Below are positions 16,991 through 25,007 of a stretch of DNA of 53,347 nucleotides, piece after piece. Within the stretch, counting starts at the first letter, position 1; every line of letters starts with the position of its first letter. The notes under the pieces were generated by a model. That model was given only the letters and a program-made list of their open reading frames with translations, was not told the origin of the DNA and made no database searches. The translations under genes and the position numbers were made by a program. This DNA comes from Sulfuricella sp. Its GTDB lineage: Bacteria > Pseudomonadota > Gammaproteobacteria > Burkholderiales > Sulfuricellaceae. Location of the stretch: assembly GCA_041651995.1 (NCBI GenBank), contig JBAZID010000017.1, positions 1 to 53,347 of the forward strand, given 5' to 3'.

Positions 16991-17532
16991 CCCCGTACAG
17001 GCTCCAGCGAGGCATCCAGGTTGAGGTCATCACAATGTTCAAAAAACTCATCGCGCAATTTGGCGATTGAGGTTCCGCCAGGCACCCCCACGGTCATGTG
17101 CACGGCAAACATCGGGCTGCCGGTATGGGGCGCGGGATAGGTATCGGTTTCCAGCTCCTCGATATTGATGCCGCTGGCGGCAAAGAACCGCGCCAGATTA
17201 TGCACGATGCCGGGGTTATCGAGCGCGACCACTTCCACCAGGTAGGGCACGGCGGGGACATGCTGCTCGCGCTCCCGGGTCCACTTGTGGACGATGGCCA
17301 GGTCCAGTTCCACGCCCAGCGGTCCAAGCCGGCTCTCCAGCGCGGAGAGCGCATCCTTGCTGCCGGTGACGCGCATGATCAGGGCAAATTGCCCGCCCAG
17401 CACGCCCATGCGGCTTTGCTCGATATTGCAGCCGCTGGCGGTGATCTGGCTGGTGAGCTTTTCCACCAGGCCAACCCGGTCTTCGCCGGAAGCGGTGATT
17501 GCAAGACATTCGTTAGCAACAGGGGTGGTCAT
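16987..17532 (-). CDS. gcvR: GcvR-type tandem ACT-domain protein
   Basis: 181 residues from the chosen start MTTPVANECLAITASGEDR (ATG at 17530-17532, preceded by ACGGAAA). Two ACT domains are visible: residues about 8-80 (ITASGEDRVGLVEKLTSQITASGCNIEQSRMG) and about 95-170 (VPYLVEVVALDNPGIVHNLARFFAASGINIEELETDT). In enterobacteria GcvR binds glycine and antagonises GcvA at the gcv operon. Here no gcvA or gcv genes are nearby, so the role is inferred from family. It is coupled to a downstream small gene. Confidence 0.85.
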   Translation of the reverse strand: MTTPVANECLAITASGEDRVGLVEKLTSQITASGCNIEQSRMGVLGGQFALIMRVTGSKDALSALESRLGPLGVELDLAIVHKWTREREQHVPAVPYLVEVVALDNPGIVHNLARFFAASGINIEELETDTYPAPHTGSPMFAVHMTVGVPGGTSIAKLRDEFFEHCDDLNLDASLEPVRG

Positions 17533-17678
17533 GATGAATTTCCGTGCGAATTGGGATGCGCCCAGTATAAACCCAGAAAATCCATTTGGGCGCAGGCCGG
17601 GCTTTCTCGCCGGACCGAGAGGCGAAGCATCCATTCCCGGCGGGGATGCCCGACAGGTGAGCCATTCAAATTCATTAA

Positions 17679-17845
17679 CCTTGAAAAAGCAGATAGCCAC
17701 AGAGAACACAGAGTTCACAGAGAAAAATCAGCATGTTACATCTTGTTTGTGGCTCACCCGGGGGGCGATGATTGGCAAGCGTGGACAAGCTCCTGGCTTC
17801 TCTGTGCTCTCTGTGAACTCTGTGGCTTGAACTGAGGTTTTCAGG
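17679..17845. repeat. CACGGAG-type intergenic element, copy 3 (CACAGAG variant)
   Basis: 167 bp in the 333-bp gap between the gcvR-like start and the chemoreceptor stop. The left end is CCTTGAAAAAGCAG then 9-bp periods of CACAGAG (17697-17723). The right end is the inverse, CTCTGTGCTCTCTGTG ... CTGAGGTTTTCAGG. All repeat units carry A where copies 2 and 4 mostly carry G. The rest of the gap (17533-17678 and 17846-17865) holds nothing recognised. Confidence 0.75.
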
Positions 17846-17865
17846 ATCAACGCTTTGTTTAACGA

Positions 17866-19839
17866 TCAAGTCCTGAACTTGCCGGTTTCAGTTTTGACGC
17901 TGTTCGCCAGCATCGCCATTTCGCTGGCTGAACCCGACATGCGCGAAGCTGCCGCGTGCGTTTCTTCAGTCATCTGGGAAACCTGTTCGACATGACTGGC
18001 AATCTCGTTGCTCGCCGCGCTCTGTTCTTCCATGGCAGCCGAGATATCAGTGATGGAAACACCGACCTGATCGACGAACAAGCGAATATTCCCGATAGCA
18101 TCTCCCGCCTGGCCTGCGAGCCGGACGCCCTCGTTCACACGAGATACCCCATCCGCAATGGACTCGACCGCACGCGAGGTGCCACCCTGTATGGCACCGA
18201 TCATGCGCGCAATATCCGCCGTGCTGCTTGATGTCCGCTCCGCCAGCTTGCGAACCTCATCCGCGACCACGGCGAACCCCCTGCCCTGCTCGCCTGCCCG
18301 GGCCGCCTCGATGGCCGCATTCAGGGCCAGCAGATTGGTCTGGTCGGCAATTTCCCTGATGGATTGAACAATGGACGAAATCTGGTTTGAATGCTCGCCC
18401 AGTTCCGCGACAATGTTCGAGGACGTCTTGACGGCGCTGGCAATCGATTGCATGTCGGAAACCACGCGCAGGATAACCTCGCCACCCTCGATTACCGTCT
18501 CCATCCCGGATTTTGCCGATAAACGCATTCCTTTCGTGGTTTCGCTGATATGGGCAATACTGACTGTCATCTCCTCAACCGCGGAGGCCATGGCCGAAGC
18601 CGCCTCGCTCTGTCCCCCCGCAGTGCCGGACAATTCTTTCGCCGTCCCGGCGATTCCATCCGCCGAGGTAAACGACTCTTCCGCCATGGCGCCGATCTGC
18701 TTCATGCTGCTGCCAATTTCGCTCAGAAAACGGTTGATATCTTCGGACAGCACGCCAATTTCATCCCCGGTCGAGGCATCGAGCCGAATGGACAAATCGC
18801 GGTTCTCGCTGATGGTGCCGATGGACCGGCCCAGGCCAGACAGGCGGCGGGTAATGCCTGTTGCGACAACATATCCGACGATAAGCACAAACAGCAGCAT
18901 TCCTGTTCCAATCAGGGCAGATGTCATCAGGCTATTGCGCGCCGCTGTGGTATTGGCGGTGGCCATATCCAGAAGTCCCTGGGCCAGCATGTTTTCGATT
19001 TCATGCAGGGCATCGATCCGGGCGCTCGAAGCGGCGAACCATTTTTCAGCATTGATTCCGAAACCGGATGTTTTCAGCAAGCCCAGGGTACGCGCCTTCG
19101 CGACCTCATTGAATGGCGCACCGTCCTGTTTTGACACCAGGGCCGACAATATATTTTCAGGCGCCCAGCGGGCGAATTCGGCCTGCAACTCTTTCTGGGC
19201 TGCGATCTGGCCCACCCATTTATCATGCTGTTCCGCCTCGATGCTGTCGGCGAAAAAAACGGCCGTCATTAATGCGCGCTCCTGTCCGGCCTGCTCCTTC
19301 ATGGCGAGAAAGCTCATATAGGAACCAGCCAGCCGGGACATGCCCGCATCATTAATGCTCTGGCTGACAACGGAAGGGATGATCCCGAGAACCGTTTTTA
19401 TGGTGCCCGTGAAATATTCCGCAACCAGCGGCGCGCCAATCGAGAAAGCATCCGCGCTTTTCCGGGTATCAGGAAGTTTCTGCAACGCCGCATCCGCATT
19501 TTCCACGCCGCCGGAAATGGCGGATGATTTCGCTTCCGGCATCATGGCGGCATAGGTTTTGTGAATTTTTTCGATCGAAGCCTCCGTCTTCGACCGCCAG
19601 CCGGGCAGCGCCGAAGCGAACAACTTGCCCTGGCTGCTGACAAAACTCACCGTGGCACCGCGCTCCCGTTGAAGGTCATGCGCCATCGGTCCGGCATCGA
19701 TAAGCAATGTGATCTGCTCACTCATGATTCGCATGTGGCGCCATTCATTCCATGAATGGTAAACATGGGTACCGGCAAACCATGTCATACCCAGCATGGG
19801 CACAATGGCAAGCAAGGCGATCTTGTGCGCAATTTTCAT
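17866..19839 (-). CDS. Methyl-accepting chemotaxis protein with NIT sensor domain
   Basis: 657-residue inner-membrane chemoreceptor from the ATG at 19837-19839 (CGGAG upstream). TM1 is at about residues 6-24. The large periplasmic region (about 35-290) has the nitrate/nitrite-sensing NIT look: DLQRERGATVSFVSSQG and later MSFLAMKEQAGQERALMTAVF. TM2 is LIGTGMLLFVLIVGYVVATGI, followed by a HAMP domain and the signalling hairpin tip IADQTNLLALNAAIEAARAGEQGRGFAVVADEVRKLAERT. No C-terminal CheR pentapeptide tether is present (ends GKFRT). No che or flagellar genes are near. Nitrate or nitrite is the family-based ligand guess. Confidence 0.93.
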   Translation of the reverse strand: MKIAHKIALLAIVPMLGMTWFAGTHVYHSWNEWRHMRIMSEQITLLIDAGPMAHDLQRERGATVSFVSSQGKLFASALPGWRSKTEASIEKIHKTYAAMMPEAKSSAISGGVENADAALQKLPDTRKSADAFSIGAPLVAEYFTGTIKTVLGIIPSVVSQSINDAGMSRLAGSYMSFLAMKEQAGQERALMTAVFFADSIEAEQHDKWVGQIAAQKELQAEFARWAPENILSALVSKQDGAPFNEVAKARTLGLLKTSGFGINAEKWFAASSARIDALHEIENMLAQGLLDMATANTTAARNSLMTSALIGTGMLLFVLIVGYVVATGITRRLSGLGRSIGTISENRDLSIRLDASTGDEIGVLSEDINRFLSEIGSSMKQIGAMAEESFTSADGIAGTAKELSGTAGGQSEAASAMASAVEEMTVSIAHISETTKGMRLSAKSGMETVIEGGEVILRVVSDMQSIASAVKTSSNIVAELGEHSNQISSIVQSIREIADQTNLLALNAAIEAARAGEQGRGFAVVADEVRKLAERTSSSTADIARMIGAIQGGTSRAVESIADGVSRVNEGVRLAGQAGDAIGNIRLFVDQVGVSITDISAAMEEQSAASNEIASHVEQVSQMTEETHAAASRMSGSASEMAMLANSVKTETGKFRT

Positions 19840-20159
19840 CCATAACTCCGATTCATGAGATTGTCCTGCGTTGCGCCGATTGCGCGTGATACGTCCTGGG
19901 TACATTCACACAGAACGTCCTTCCTCCAGGCACTGCGCGGATTATGCGGAGAAGCCAATGATCGGCATTTTGGCGCGATCAGCCATGAACAAGGAGGAAA
20001 GACACGAACAAATCCGGCTATATGTTTTTTTTATGACCGGACACAAGGATAACACTGACATGGCAGCATGGGTATAACTGATGAGTATCCAAGCGTCATG
20101 CTGCTTCAGCGGGTTCGCAGGCAGCGGATCCCTGAACACTCCCCGCTGGATATCGGGTG
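19840..20159. other. 320-bp intergenic stretch, nothing recognised
   Basis: Between the chemoreceptor start and the next minus-strand gene. Small open frames on both strands lack Shine-Dalgarno sequences and family resemblance. The chemoreceptor promoter should lie here, but no convincing sigma-28 or sigma-70 match was found by eye. Confidence 0.5.
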
Positions 20160-20477
20160 TTACTGCTGCCGGTTCCACCAGTCGTCGGTAGCACTCTCAT
20201 GCAAGCCCCTGCTCGCCCGCGACACGAGCCAGCCGACATAGAACAAAGCCTCGAACATCAGGAAAGCCATCCCCCACAGCAACACGCTGCCAAGTGAATA
20301 ATCGCCCACCTCGTCCACCCCCCAGGCCCGGGTTGGATTGATCCAGGAGACCACCAGCGGCCCGATGAGCGGTCCCAGCAGACAAGCCAGTGCGGCCAGC
20401 ACCAGCATATCGCGCAGCAATATCTTCCGGTTCGGCAAGGAATTCATGAGGGATTTTTCAGTATCGGCCGGGGACAT
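20160..20477 (-). CDS. Small two-helix membrane protein, unknown
   Basis: 105 residues with two predicted membrane helices (MLVLAALACLLGPLIGPLVVSWI and SLGSVLLWGMAFLMFEALFYVGWLV). An internal ATG (MNSLPNRK, 20447) is an alternative start. It begins three bases after the stop of the DUF6164-like gene, so the two are almost certainly co-transcribed. No family is recognised with confidence. Confidence 0.7.
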   Translation of the reverse strand: MSPADTEKSLMNSLPNRKILLRDMLVLAALACLLGPLIGPLVVSWINPTRAWGVDEVGDYSLGSVLLWGMAFLMFEALFYVGWLVSRASRGLHESATDDWWNRQQ

Positions 20478-20480
20478 GGG

Positions 20481-20846
20481 CTACTTTCCGAGATCCAGAA
20501 AGGGGTTGATGGAGAAATATAAAATAATGGCAATCACCGCCATATAGGCAAAGAAGCGCAGGGGATGCGCCTGGATCACGTCCACCAGGGTGCGCTGTTT
20601 TCCTTCCCGGCACAGCTGCTCGTATTCCGCTCTTGCCCGCGCCTGACGCTCGCGCTGATAGTCCGCAATCAGCGCCCGCGCCTCTTCCAGCCGGGAATCG
20701 TCCGGTAGCCAGATGGCCGCAGCGGAAAGGCCCCAGTTACCCGCGGGGGTTTCACTGAACTCCACGCTGCTGGCTTTGAGCAAGGCGCGCACATCCTCCG
20801 CCTCATCGTCGGGCACGCCATTCAGGGGGAAAAGTTTGATTGCCAT
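20481..20846 (-). CDS. DUF6164-like protein with C-terminal membrane anchor
   Basis: 121 residues from ATG 20844-20846 (MAIKLFPLNGVPDDEAEDVRALL). The N-terminal half resembles a signal-transducing-like ferredoxin-fold domain that reads as putative signal or regulatory DUF6164/DUF2007-type (WGLSAAAIWLPDDSRLEEARALIADYQRER). The C-terminus carries one membrane helix (FFAYMAVIAIILYFSI). Function unknown. It lies between an S4-domain gene and a membrane protein gene on the same strand. Confidence 0.75.
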   Translation of the reverse strand: MAIKLFPLNGVPDDEAEDVRALLKASSVEFSETPAGNWGLSAAAIWLPDDSRLEEARALIADYQRERQARARAEYEQLCREGKQRTLVDVIQAHPLRFFAYMAVIAIILYFSINPFLDLGK

Positions 20847-20862
20847 GGCGCGGCGCGTCGTA

Positions 20863-21084
20863 TCAGGATGGCGCCAGCACAGAGATGCGTACATCGCCGA
20901 TCGTAACCACCTGGCCCGCGCGAATCTTGCAGGTCTTGCGCAACTCCACTTTTCCATCCACCGAAACTTCTCCGGCAGCGACCAGCTGCTTGCCCATGCC
21001 GCCGCTGTCGCAGGCACCCGTCAGCTTGAGCAGGTTGTCGAGTTCGACGAATTCGCGAGTGAGAATAAATTCATGTTCTTGCAT
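20863..21084 (-). CDS. S4-domain RNA-binding protein, YbcJ-like
   Basis: 73-residue protein that is essentially one S4 RNA-binding domain: FVELDNLLKLTGACDSGGMGKQLVAAGEVSVDGKVELRKTCKIRAGQVV. This is the YbcJ type, which probably contacts structured RNA such as rRNA. AAGGA is well placed upstream of the ATG. It leads the minus-strand group S4, DUF6164-like, membrane protein, and is divergent from the methyltransferase. Confidence 0.93.
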   Translation of the reverse strand: MQEHEFILTREFVELDNLLKLTGACDSGGMGKQLVAAGEVSVDGKVELRKTCKIRAGQVVTIGDVRISVLAPS

Positions 21085-21181
21085 GGGGTCCTTGAGTTCG
21101 GGTTAGTTGAGGCCTGAGCATCTTAGCACTACGGCAAGAGTGTTAAAATGGCAGTCTATTCCGCATCTTCAGGATCCCGCA

Positions 21182-22021
21182 GTGAACTTCATCATTCCCG
21201 AAATCAAGCCCGAACAGTCCATCGAGCTTTTGAAAGAGCTGCACATCCTGACGCGCGACGGCAAGCTCAACCAGGACAGCCGGCGCAAGCTGAAGCAGGT
21301 TTATCACCTGTTCAACTTTATCGAGCCGCTGCTGAGTGAAGTCCTGACACAACAGGAAACCCTGACCCTGGCCGACCACGGCGCGGGCAAGTCCTATCTC
21401 GGCTTCATCCTTTACGACCTTTTTTTCAAGGCCAGACAGACAGGCCACATCTACGGCATCGAAACCCGCGAGGAACTGGTATCAAAATCGCGTGAACTGG
21501 CCGAGCGTCTGGACTTCGGGCGCATGTCATTCCTCAACCTCTCGGTTGAAGACTCCATTCATTCCACAGCGTTGCCGGAAAAATTCGATGTCGTTACCGC
21601 GCTGCACGCCTGCAATACCGCCACCGACGACGCAATCAAATTCGCCCTCGACAAAAAGGCCAGATTCATCGTGCTGGTGCCCTGCTGTCAGGCCGAGGCC
21701 GCCGCGCTGATGCGCAAGAATAAAAACCAGTCCTTCTCCCGGACGCCGCTTTCCGAAATCTGGCGCCACCCCATCCACACCCGCGAATTCGGCAGCCTGA
21801 TCACCAATGTGCTGCGTTGCCTGCAACTTGAGTCGCATGGCTACCAGGTCACGGTGACCGAACTGGTCGGCTGGGAACATTCGATGAAGAACGAGCTGAT
21901 TGTGGCCCGCTTTACCGGCACGCCAAGGAAAAATGCACAGGAAAGACTGGAACACATCCTGCATGAACTGAATCTGGACGAACTAAGAGGCCGCTTCGTT
22001 TATCCTAGAAAAAGCAGTTAA
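21182..22021 (+). CDS. Class I SAM-dependent methyltransferase, METTL25/RRNAD1-like
   Basis: 279 residues from GTG 21182 (AGGAT upstream; the frame is open further left without a good start). The SAM-binding motif is LADHGAGKSYLGFILYDLF, with IYGIETREELV as the acidic loop and VVTALHACNTATDDAI as the motif IV region. The VLVPCCQAEAAAL block recalls METTL25/RRNAD1-type methyltransferases. The substrate is unknown. The final residues PRKSS and stop are encoded by the left terminus of a CACGGAG repeat, so the native C-terminus may have been replaced. Confidence 0.8.
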   Translation: MNFIIPEIKPEQSIELLKELHILTRDGKLNQDSRRKLKQVYHLFNFIEPLLSEVLTQQETLTLADHGAGKSYLGFILYDLFFKARQTGHIYGIETREELVSKSRELAERLDFGRMSFLNLSVEDSIHSTALPEKFDVVTALHACNTATDDAIKFALDKKARFIVLVPCCQAEAAALMRKNKNQSFSRTPLSEIWRHPIHTREFGSLITNVLRCLQLESHGYQVTVTELVGWEHSMKNELIVARFTGTPRKNAQERLEHILHELNLDELRGRFVYPRKSS

Positions 22022-22168
22022 CCACGGAGTTCACGGAGAACACGGAGTAAAAATAATAGATAGCATGATATTTGGCATTCACCCGTTGGATGAGGTCATA
22101 AATTTCCGCAAACAGCCTTTCTCTGTGTTCTCCGTGCCCTCCGTGGTTATCGAACTGAGGTTTTTAGG
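22004..22168. repeat. CACGGAG intergenic element, copy 4
   Basis: 165 bp. The left end is CCTAGAAAAAGCAGTTAACC with three 9-bp periods of CACGGAG (22022-22047). The right end has the inverse CTCCGTGCCCTCCGTGG and then GAACTGAGGTTTTTAGG. The left terminus overlaps the last 18 bases of the methyltransferase gene. Confidence 0.78.
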
Positions 22169-22226
22169 TTTATTGATTCGAAGCCGCCCCTTTCAAACTC
22201 AATTCAAAACACACAAGGTTTCAAAC

Positions 22227-22424
22227 ATGAACGAAGTCAAACACGGGCCCCGCTTCTGGATCGGCAACGGCCTGCTGGCCCTGGCCCTCACCTCCCTGTT
22301 TTTCATGGGCCCACTGTCCGAAAGCCTGGGTGTATGGGCCATGGTCCTGTGGATGATCCTCGCCGGGGTGGGAATGTATTTCCTGATGACGGACAAGGGC
22401 GGGGAGCCGGGAATGCCTGATTAA
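22227..22424 (+). CDS. Small membrane protein (65 aa), unknown
   Basis: Starts at ATG 22227 (MNEVKHGPRFWIGNGLLALAL). Two hydrophobic helices (ALALTSLFFMGPLSESLGVW and AMVLWMILAGVGMYFLM) and a short polar tail. The frame is open upstream through the repeat element but without credible coding. It overlaps the convergent DUF2189-like gene by four bases at their stops. No family is recognised. Confidence 0.65.
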   Translation: MNEVKHGPRFWIGNGLLALALTSLFFMGPLSESLGVWAMVLWMILAGVGMYFLMTDKGGEPGMPD

Positions 22425-23182
22425 CCAGGCGATTGCGGAAAAACCTCGCTGTAGGCCTGCACGCTGGCATAGGCCAGCACCGGGAAAACGACAGGGAACA
22501 ATGGCAGGAAAAGCAGTATCGCCGCAAGCATTGTGACGGAAAGCAACACGCCCCAGGCCAGCATCGGCAAGAAACTGGAAAACACCGCCTTCACACTCGC
22601 GCTGACCGCTCCAGCCAGATTGGCGCGCCGGTAAAACAGCAGCGGCACGGCAAATGCAGACGTGGCGAAGATGATGAAAGCCAGCAGCAGCCACATCAGG
22701 CCGCTGAAAAACAGGAATGGCAGCGTATCCCCATCTCCCGCCAGGCCCGCGGCGAATTCCGCCAGCCCCATATCCGGGGTGATGCCAAAATAGAGACCGT
22801 AGACGATGCCCGCATCCGTCAGCCAGATCAGGAAAACAAACATCTCGACCAGGGCAATCACCCAGAGCGCGGGCGGTGCAAGGCGGAACCCCGCGAAGAA
22901 GTCCCCCAGGCGTACCGGCTTTTTTGCAGCGGCATGGCCGGAAACATAAAAAAATCCGCACAGCAAGGCCGGTCCGATCAGCATGAATCCACCCGCCAGC
23001 GGCACCATCAGCGGCGCAAGTCCCGCGCTCACCACCCCCGCGAACTGAAACAGGCCCAGCAGCGCGAATATCCCGGCATAAATCGCGCTCAAACCCTTTA
23101 CCTGCAAAAAAGTCTGCCACCCTGCACGTATCCAGCAGGGCAAACGGCCAAGTCCGATTTTGTTTGGTGCCAGATTATTCAA
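22421..23182 (-). CDS. DUF2189/BPSS1780-like integral membrane protein
   Basis: 253 residues from TTG at 23180-23182, chosen for the GAGAAGG upstream; another TTG lies at 23197. About six hydrophobic segments are seen, with a GWQTFLQVKGLSAIYAGIFALLG opening and a central GPALLCGFFYVSG, as in the DUF2189 family of betaproteobacterial membrane proteins. The function of that family is unknown. It is convergent with the 65-aa membrane protein. Confidence 0.75.
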   Translation of the reverse strand: MNNLAPNKIGLGRLPCWIRAGWQTFLQVKGLSAIYAGIFALLGLFQFAGVVSAGLAPLMVPLAGGFMLIGPALLCGFFYVSGHAAAKKPVRLGDFFAGFRLAPPALWVIALVEMFVFLIWLTDAGIVYGLYFGITPDMGLAEFAAGLAGDGDTLPFLFFSGLMWLLLAFIIFATSAFAVPLLFYRRANLAGAVSASVKAVFSSFLPMLAWGVLLSVTMLAAILLFLPLFPVVFPVLAYASVQAYSEVFPQSPG

Positions 23183-23248
23183 GAAACACCTTCTCAATCA
23201 GTTCAGGAAAAAGGGGAAAGCCCGGAACCAGGATGACATCAGAAAAAA

Positions 23249-23275
23249 GAAAGGCGCAGTCCCCTGCGCCTTTTT
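23249..23275 (-). terminator. Bidirectional rho-independent terminator
   Basis: AAGGCGCAG (23251-23259) pairs with CTGCGCCTT (23264-23272) around a 4-base loop. T-runs follow on both strands (TTTTT on plus; TTCTTTTTT on minus). It ends the 66-aa gene on the minus strand. Confidence 0.85.
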
Positions 23276-23277
23276 AT

Positions 23278-23478
23278 CTACCCTTTACAACATTTATCCA
23301 CTTCCTGCCGCTTCAACCAATGAACCGCCTCCGCAGGGGATACCCCCAGCCCGAAGCACTGTTCAATCTGTTCAAGAGATGGCCCTCCGGCATCGTACAC
23401 GCCAATGTTGAAAATATGCCGGTACCAGCGATCAAAAATCTTTTCCCACTGCTCCCGGGACATTGTCATTACGTCCAT
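23278..23478 (-). CDS. Conserved small hypothetical protein (66 aa)
   Basis: Soluble helical protein (MSREQWEKIFDRWYRHIFNI, then VSPAEAVHWLKRQEVDKCCKG). AAGGAGCTG upstream of the ATG is a good Shine-Dalgarno sequence, and a strong terminator overlaps its stop, so it is a self-contained transcription unit. The C-terminal CC pair is the only notable motif. No function assigned. Confidence 0.72.
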   Translation of the reverse strand: MDVMTMSREQWEKIFDRWYRHIFNIGVYDAGGPSLEQIEQCFGLGVSPAEAVHWLKRQEVDKCCKG

Positions 23479-23638
23479 CTTCAGCTCCTTGATTGGTCAC
23501 GGAAAACACCTGAAAAACTGCCTCTTGCCAGATGCATATTCATGCAAAATCAATAACTTGCCGGCCCATTCAGGCAAAATATCAAACAGCAGCAATACTA
23601 CCCAAAATTTGCCTTCCGGTGAAATATTTCTGCCACAT

Positions 23639-24778
23639 TCAGTCCCAGCTCAATGCACCGCCGGTCTGATACTCGGTCACCCGCGTCTCGAAGAAATTCT
23701 TCTCCTTCTTCAGGTCGATCATCTCGCTCATCCACGGGAACGGATTGGTCGCGCCGGCATACTGCTCGTCCAGCCCGATCTGCTGGCAGCGGCGGTTGGC
23801 GATGAAGCGCAGGTATTCCTTGAACTGGGCGGCATTCAGGCCCAGCACGCCGCGCGGCATGGTGTCCTCGGCGTAGCGGTATTCCAGCTCCACGCCCTTC
23901 CGGATCAGGCCAGTGATTTCGTTGCGGAATTCGGCGGTCCACAGACCGGGGTTTTCCAGCTTGATGGTGTTGATCAGGTCGACGCCGAAATTGAGGTGCA
24001 TGGACTCGTCGCGCAGGATGTACTGGTACTGCTCGGCGGCGCCGGTCATCTTGTTCTGGCGGCCCAGGGCGAGGATCTGCACGAAACCGACATAGAAGAA
24101 GATGCCTTCCATGATGCAGGCGAACACGATCAGGGACTTGAGCAGCTTCTGGTCGTTTTCCGGCGTGCCGGTTTTGAATTCCGGGTTGGTCAGGGTATCG
24201 ATGAAGGGAATGAGAAACTCGTCCTTGTCGCGGATCGAGGGGATCTCGTGATACATGTTGAAGATCTCGCCCTCGTCCAGCCCCAGGCTTTCCACGATGT
24301 ACTGGTAGGCGTGGGTGTGGATGGCCTCCTCGAAGGCCTGGCGCAGCAGGTACTGGCGGCATTCCGGCGCGGTGATGTGGCGGTAGGTGCCGAGCACGAT
24401 GTTGTTGGCGGCGAGGGAATCGGCGGTGACGAAGAAACCCAGGTTGCGCTTGACGATCAGGCGCTCGTCCTCGGTCAGGCCGCCGGGGTCTTTCCAGGTC
24501 GCGATGTCGCGGCTCATGTTCACTTCCTGCGGCATCCAGTGGTTGGCGCAGCCGGCGAGGTATTTTTCCCACGCCCACTTGTACTTGAATGGCACCAGCT
24601 GGTTGACGTCGGCAGTGCCGTTGATCACGCGCTTGTCCTCGGCGCGCACGCGGCGGGTGTCGTGAATGCCGGTCAATGCGGAGGAATGCACTTCCTGCGG
24701 CGCAGCGGGCGGCATGCCGCCAAAGCGCGCAGCCTGGGCGAACAGGTCCGGGGTATGGTCTTCTTCAAAATTCAGCAT
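23639..24778 (-). CDS. nrdB: Class Ia ribonucleotide reductase beta subunit NrdB
   Basis: Carries the di-iron/tyrosyl radical cofactor that activates NrdA in deoxyribonucleotide synthesis. 379 residues from ATG 24776-24778 (AGGAGAAAG upstream). Ferritin-like ligand segments are visible: ARDIATWKDPGGLTEDERLI, the EAIHTHAYQYIVESLGLDE block with E and H ligands, and RDESMHLNFGVDLINTIK. It lies downstream of nrdA, separated by 229 bp that contain two different palindromic repeats. Confidence 0.96.
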   Translation of the reverse strand: MLNFEEDHTPDLFAQAARFGGMPPAAPQEVHSSALTGIHDTRRVRAEDKRVINGTADVNQLVPFKYKWAWEKYLAGCANHWMPQEVNMSRDIATWKDPGGLTEDERLIVKRNLGFFVTADSLAANNIVLGTYRHITAPECRQYLLRQAFEEAIHTHAYQYIVESLGLDEGEIFNMYHEIPSIRDKDEFLIPFIDTLTNPEFKTGTPENDQKLLKSLIVFACIMEGIFFYVGFVQILALGRQNKMTGAAEQYQYILRDESMHLNFGVDLINTIKLENPGLWTAEFRNEITGLIRKGVELEYRYAEDTMPRGVLGLNAAQFKEYLRFIANRRCQQIGLDEQYAGATNPFPWMSEMIDLKKEKNFFETRVTEYQTGGALSWD

Positions 24779-24830
24779 GTTTTCTTTCTCCTGGTACCTA
24801 TCTTTTTTCGTGAAAAGCCGCGGTGGAGCC

Positions 24831-24862
24831 TGATGGGTATCGCTGCGCTCCACCCATCCTAC
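24831..24862 (-). repeat. REP palindrome, GTAGGATGGGT family
   Basis: Single 32-bp copy of the repeat found around the RAYT gene at 28.5-29.9 kb (GTAGGATGGGTGGAGCG and CCCATCA as termini on this strand). It lies between nrdA and nrdB, inside a probable operon. Confidence 0.8.
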
Positions 24863-24929
24863 TTTGCGGGCTTTCTCCTCTTCCATTGTTCGCGGCTCCC
24901 GCGCCGTCCTTATCCCCCAAGACCAGCGC

Positions 24930-24989
24930 GTAGGGGCGAATTCATTCGCCCGTACCCGGCTTGGCATGGGCGAATGAATTCGCCCCTAC
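24930..24989. repeat. Perfect 22-bp inverted repeat, GTAGGGGCGAATTCATT family
   Basis: Arms 24930-24951 and 24968-24989 are exact inverses (22 bp) around a 16-bp spacer. Each arm also contains the internal palindrome GGCGAAT-TCATTCGCC-like core. It lies directly upstream of the nrdB side of the nrdA-nrdB spacer and could fold in the transcript. Confidence 0.85.
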
Positions 24990-25007
24990 GGACTCGTCAT
25001 CCATTTC

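Noticed and set aside
19942..20178. Minus-strand 78-codon frame in the chemoreceptor upstream gap
   Set aside because: No ribosome-binding site, starts inside the neighbouring gene, no family pattern.
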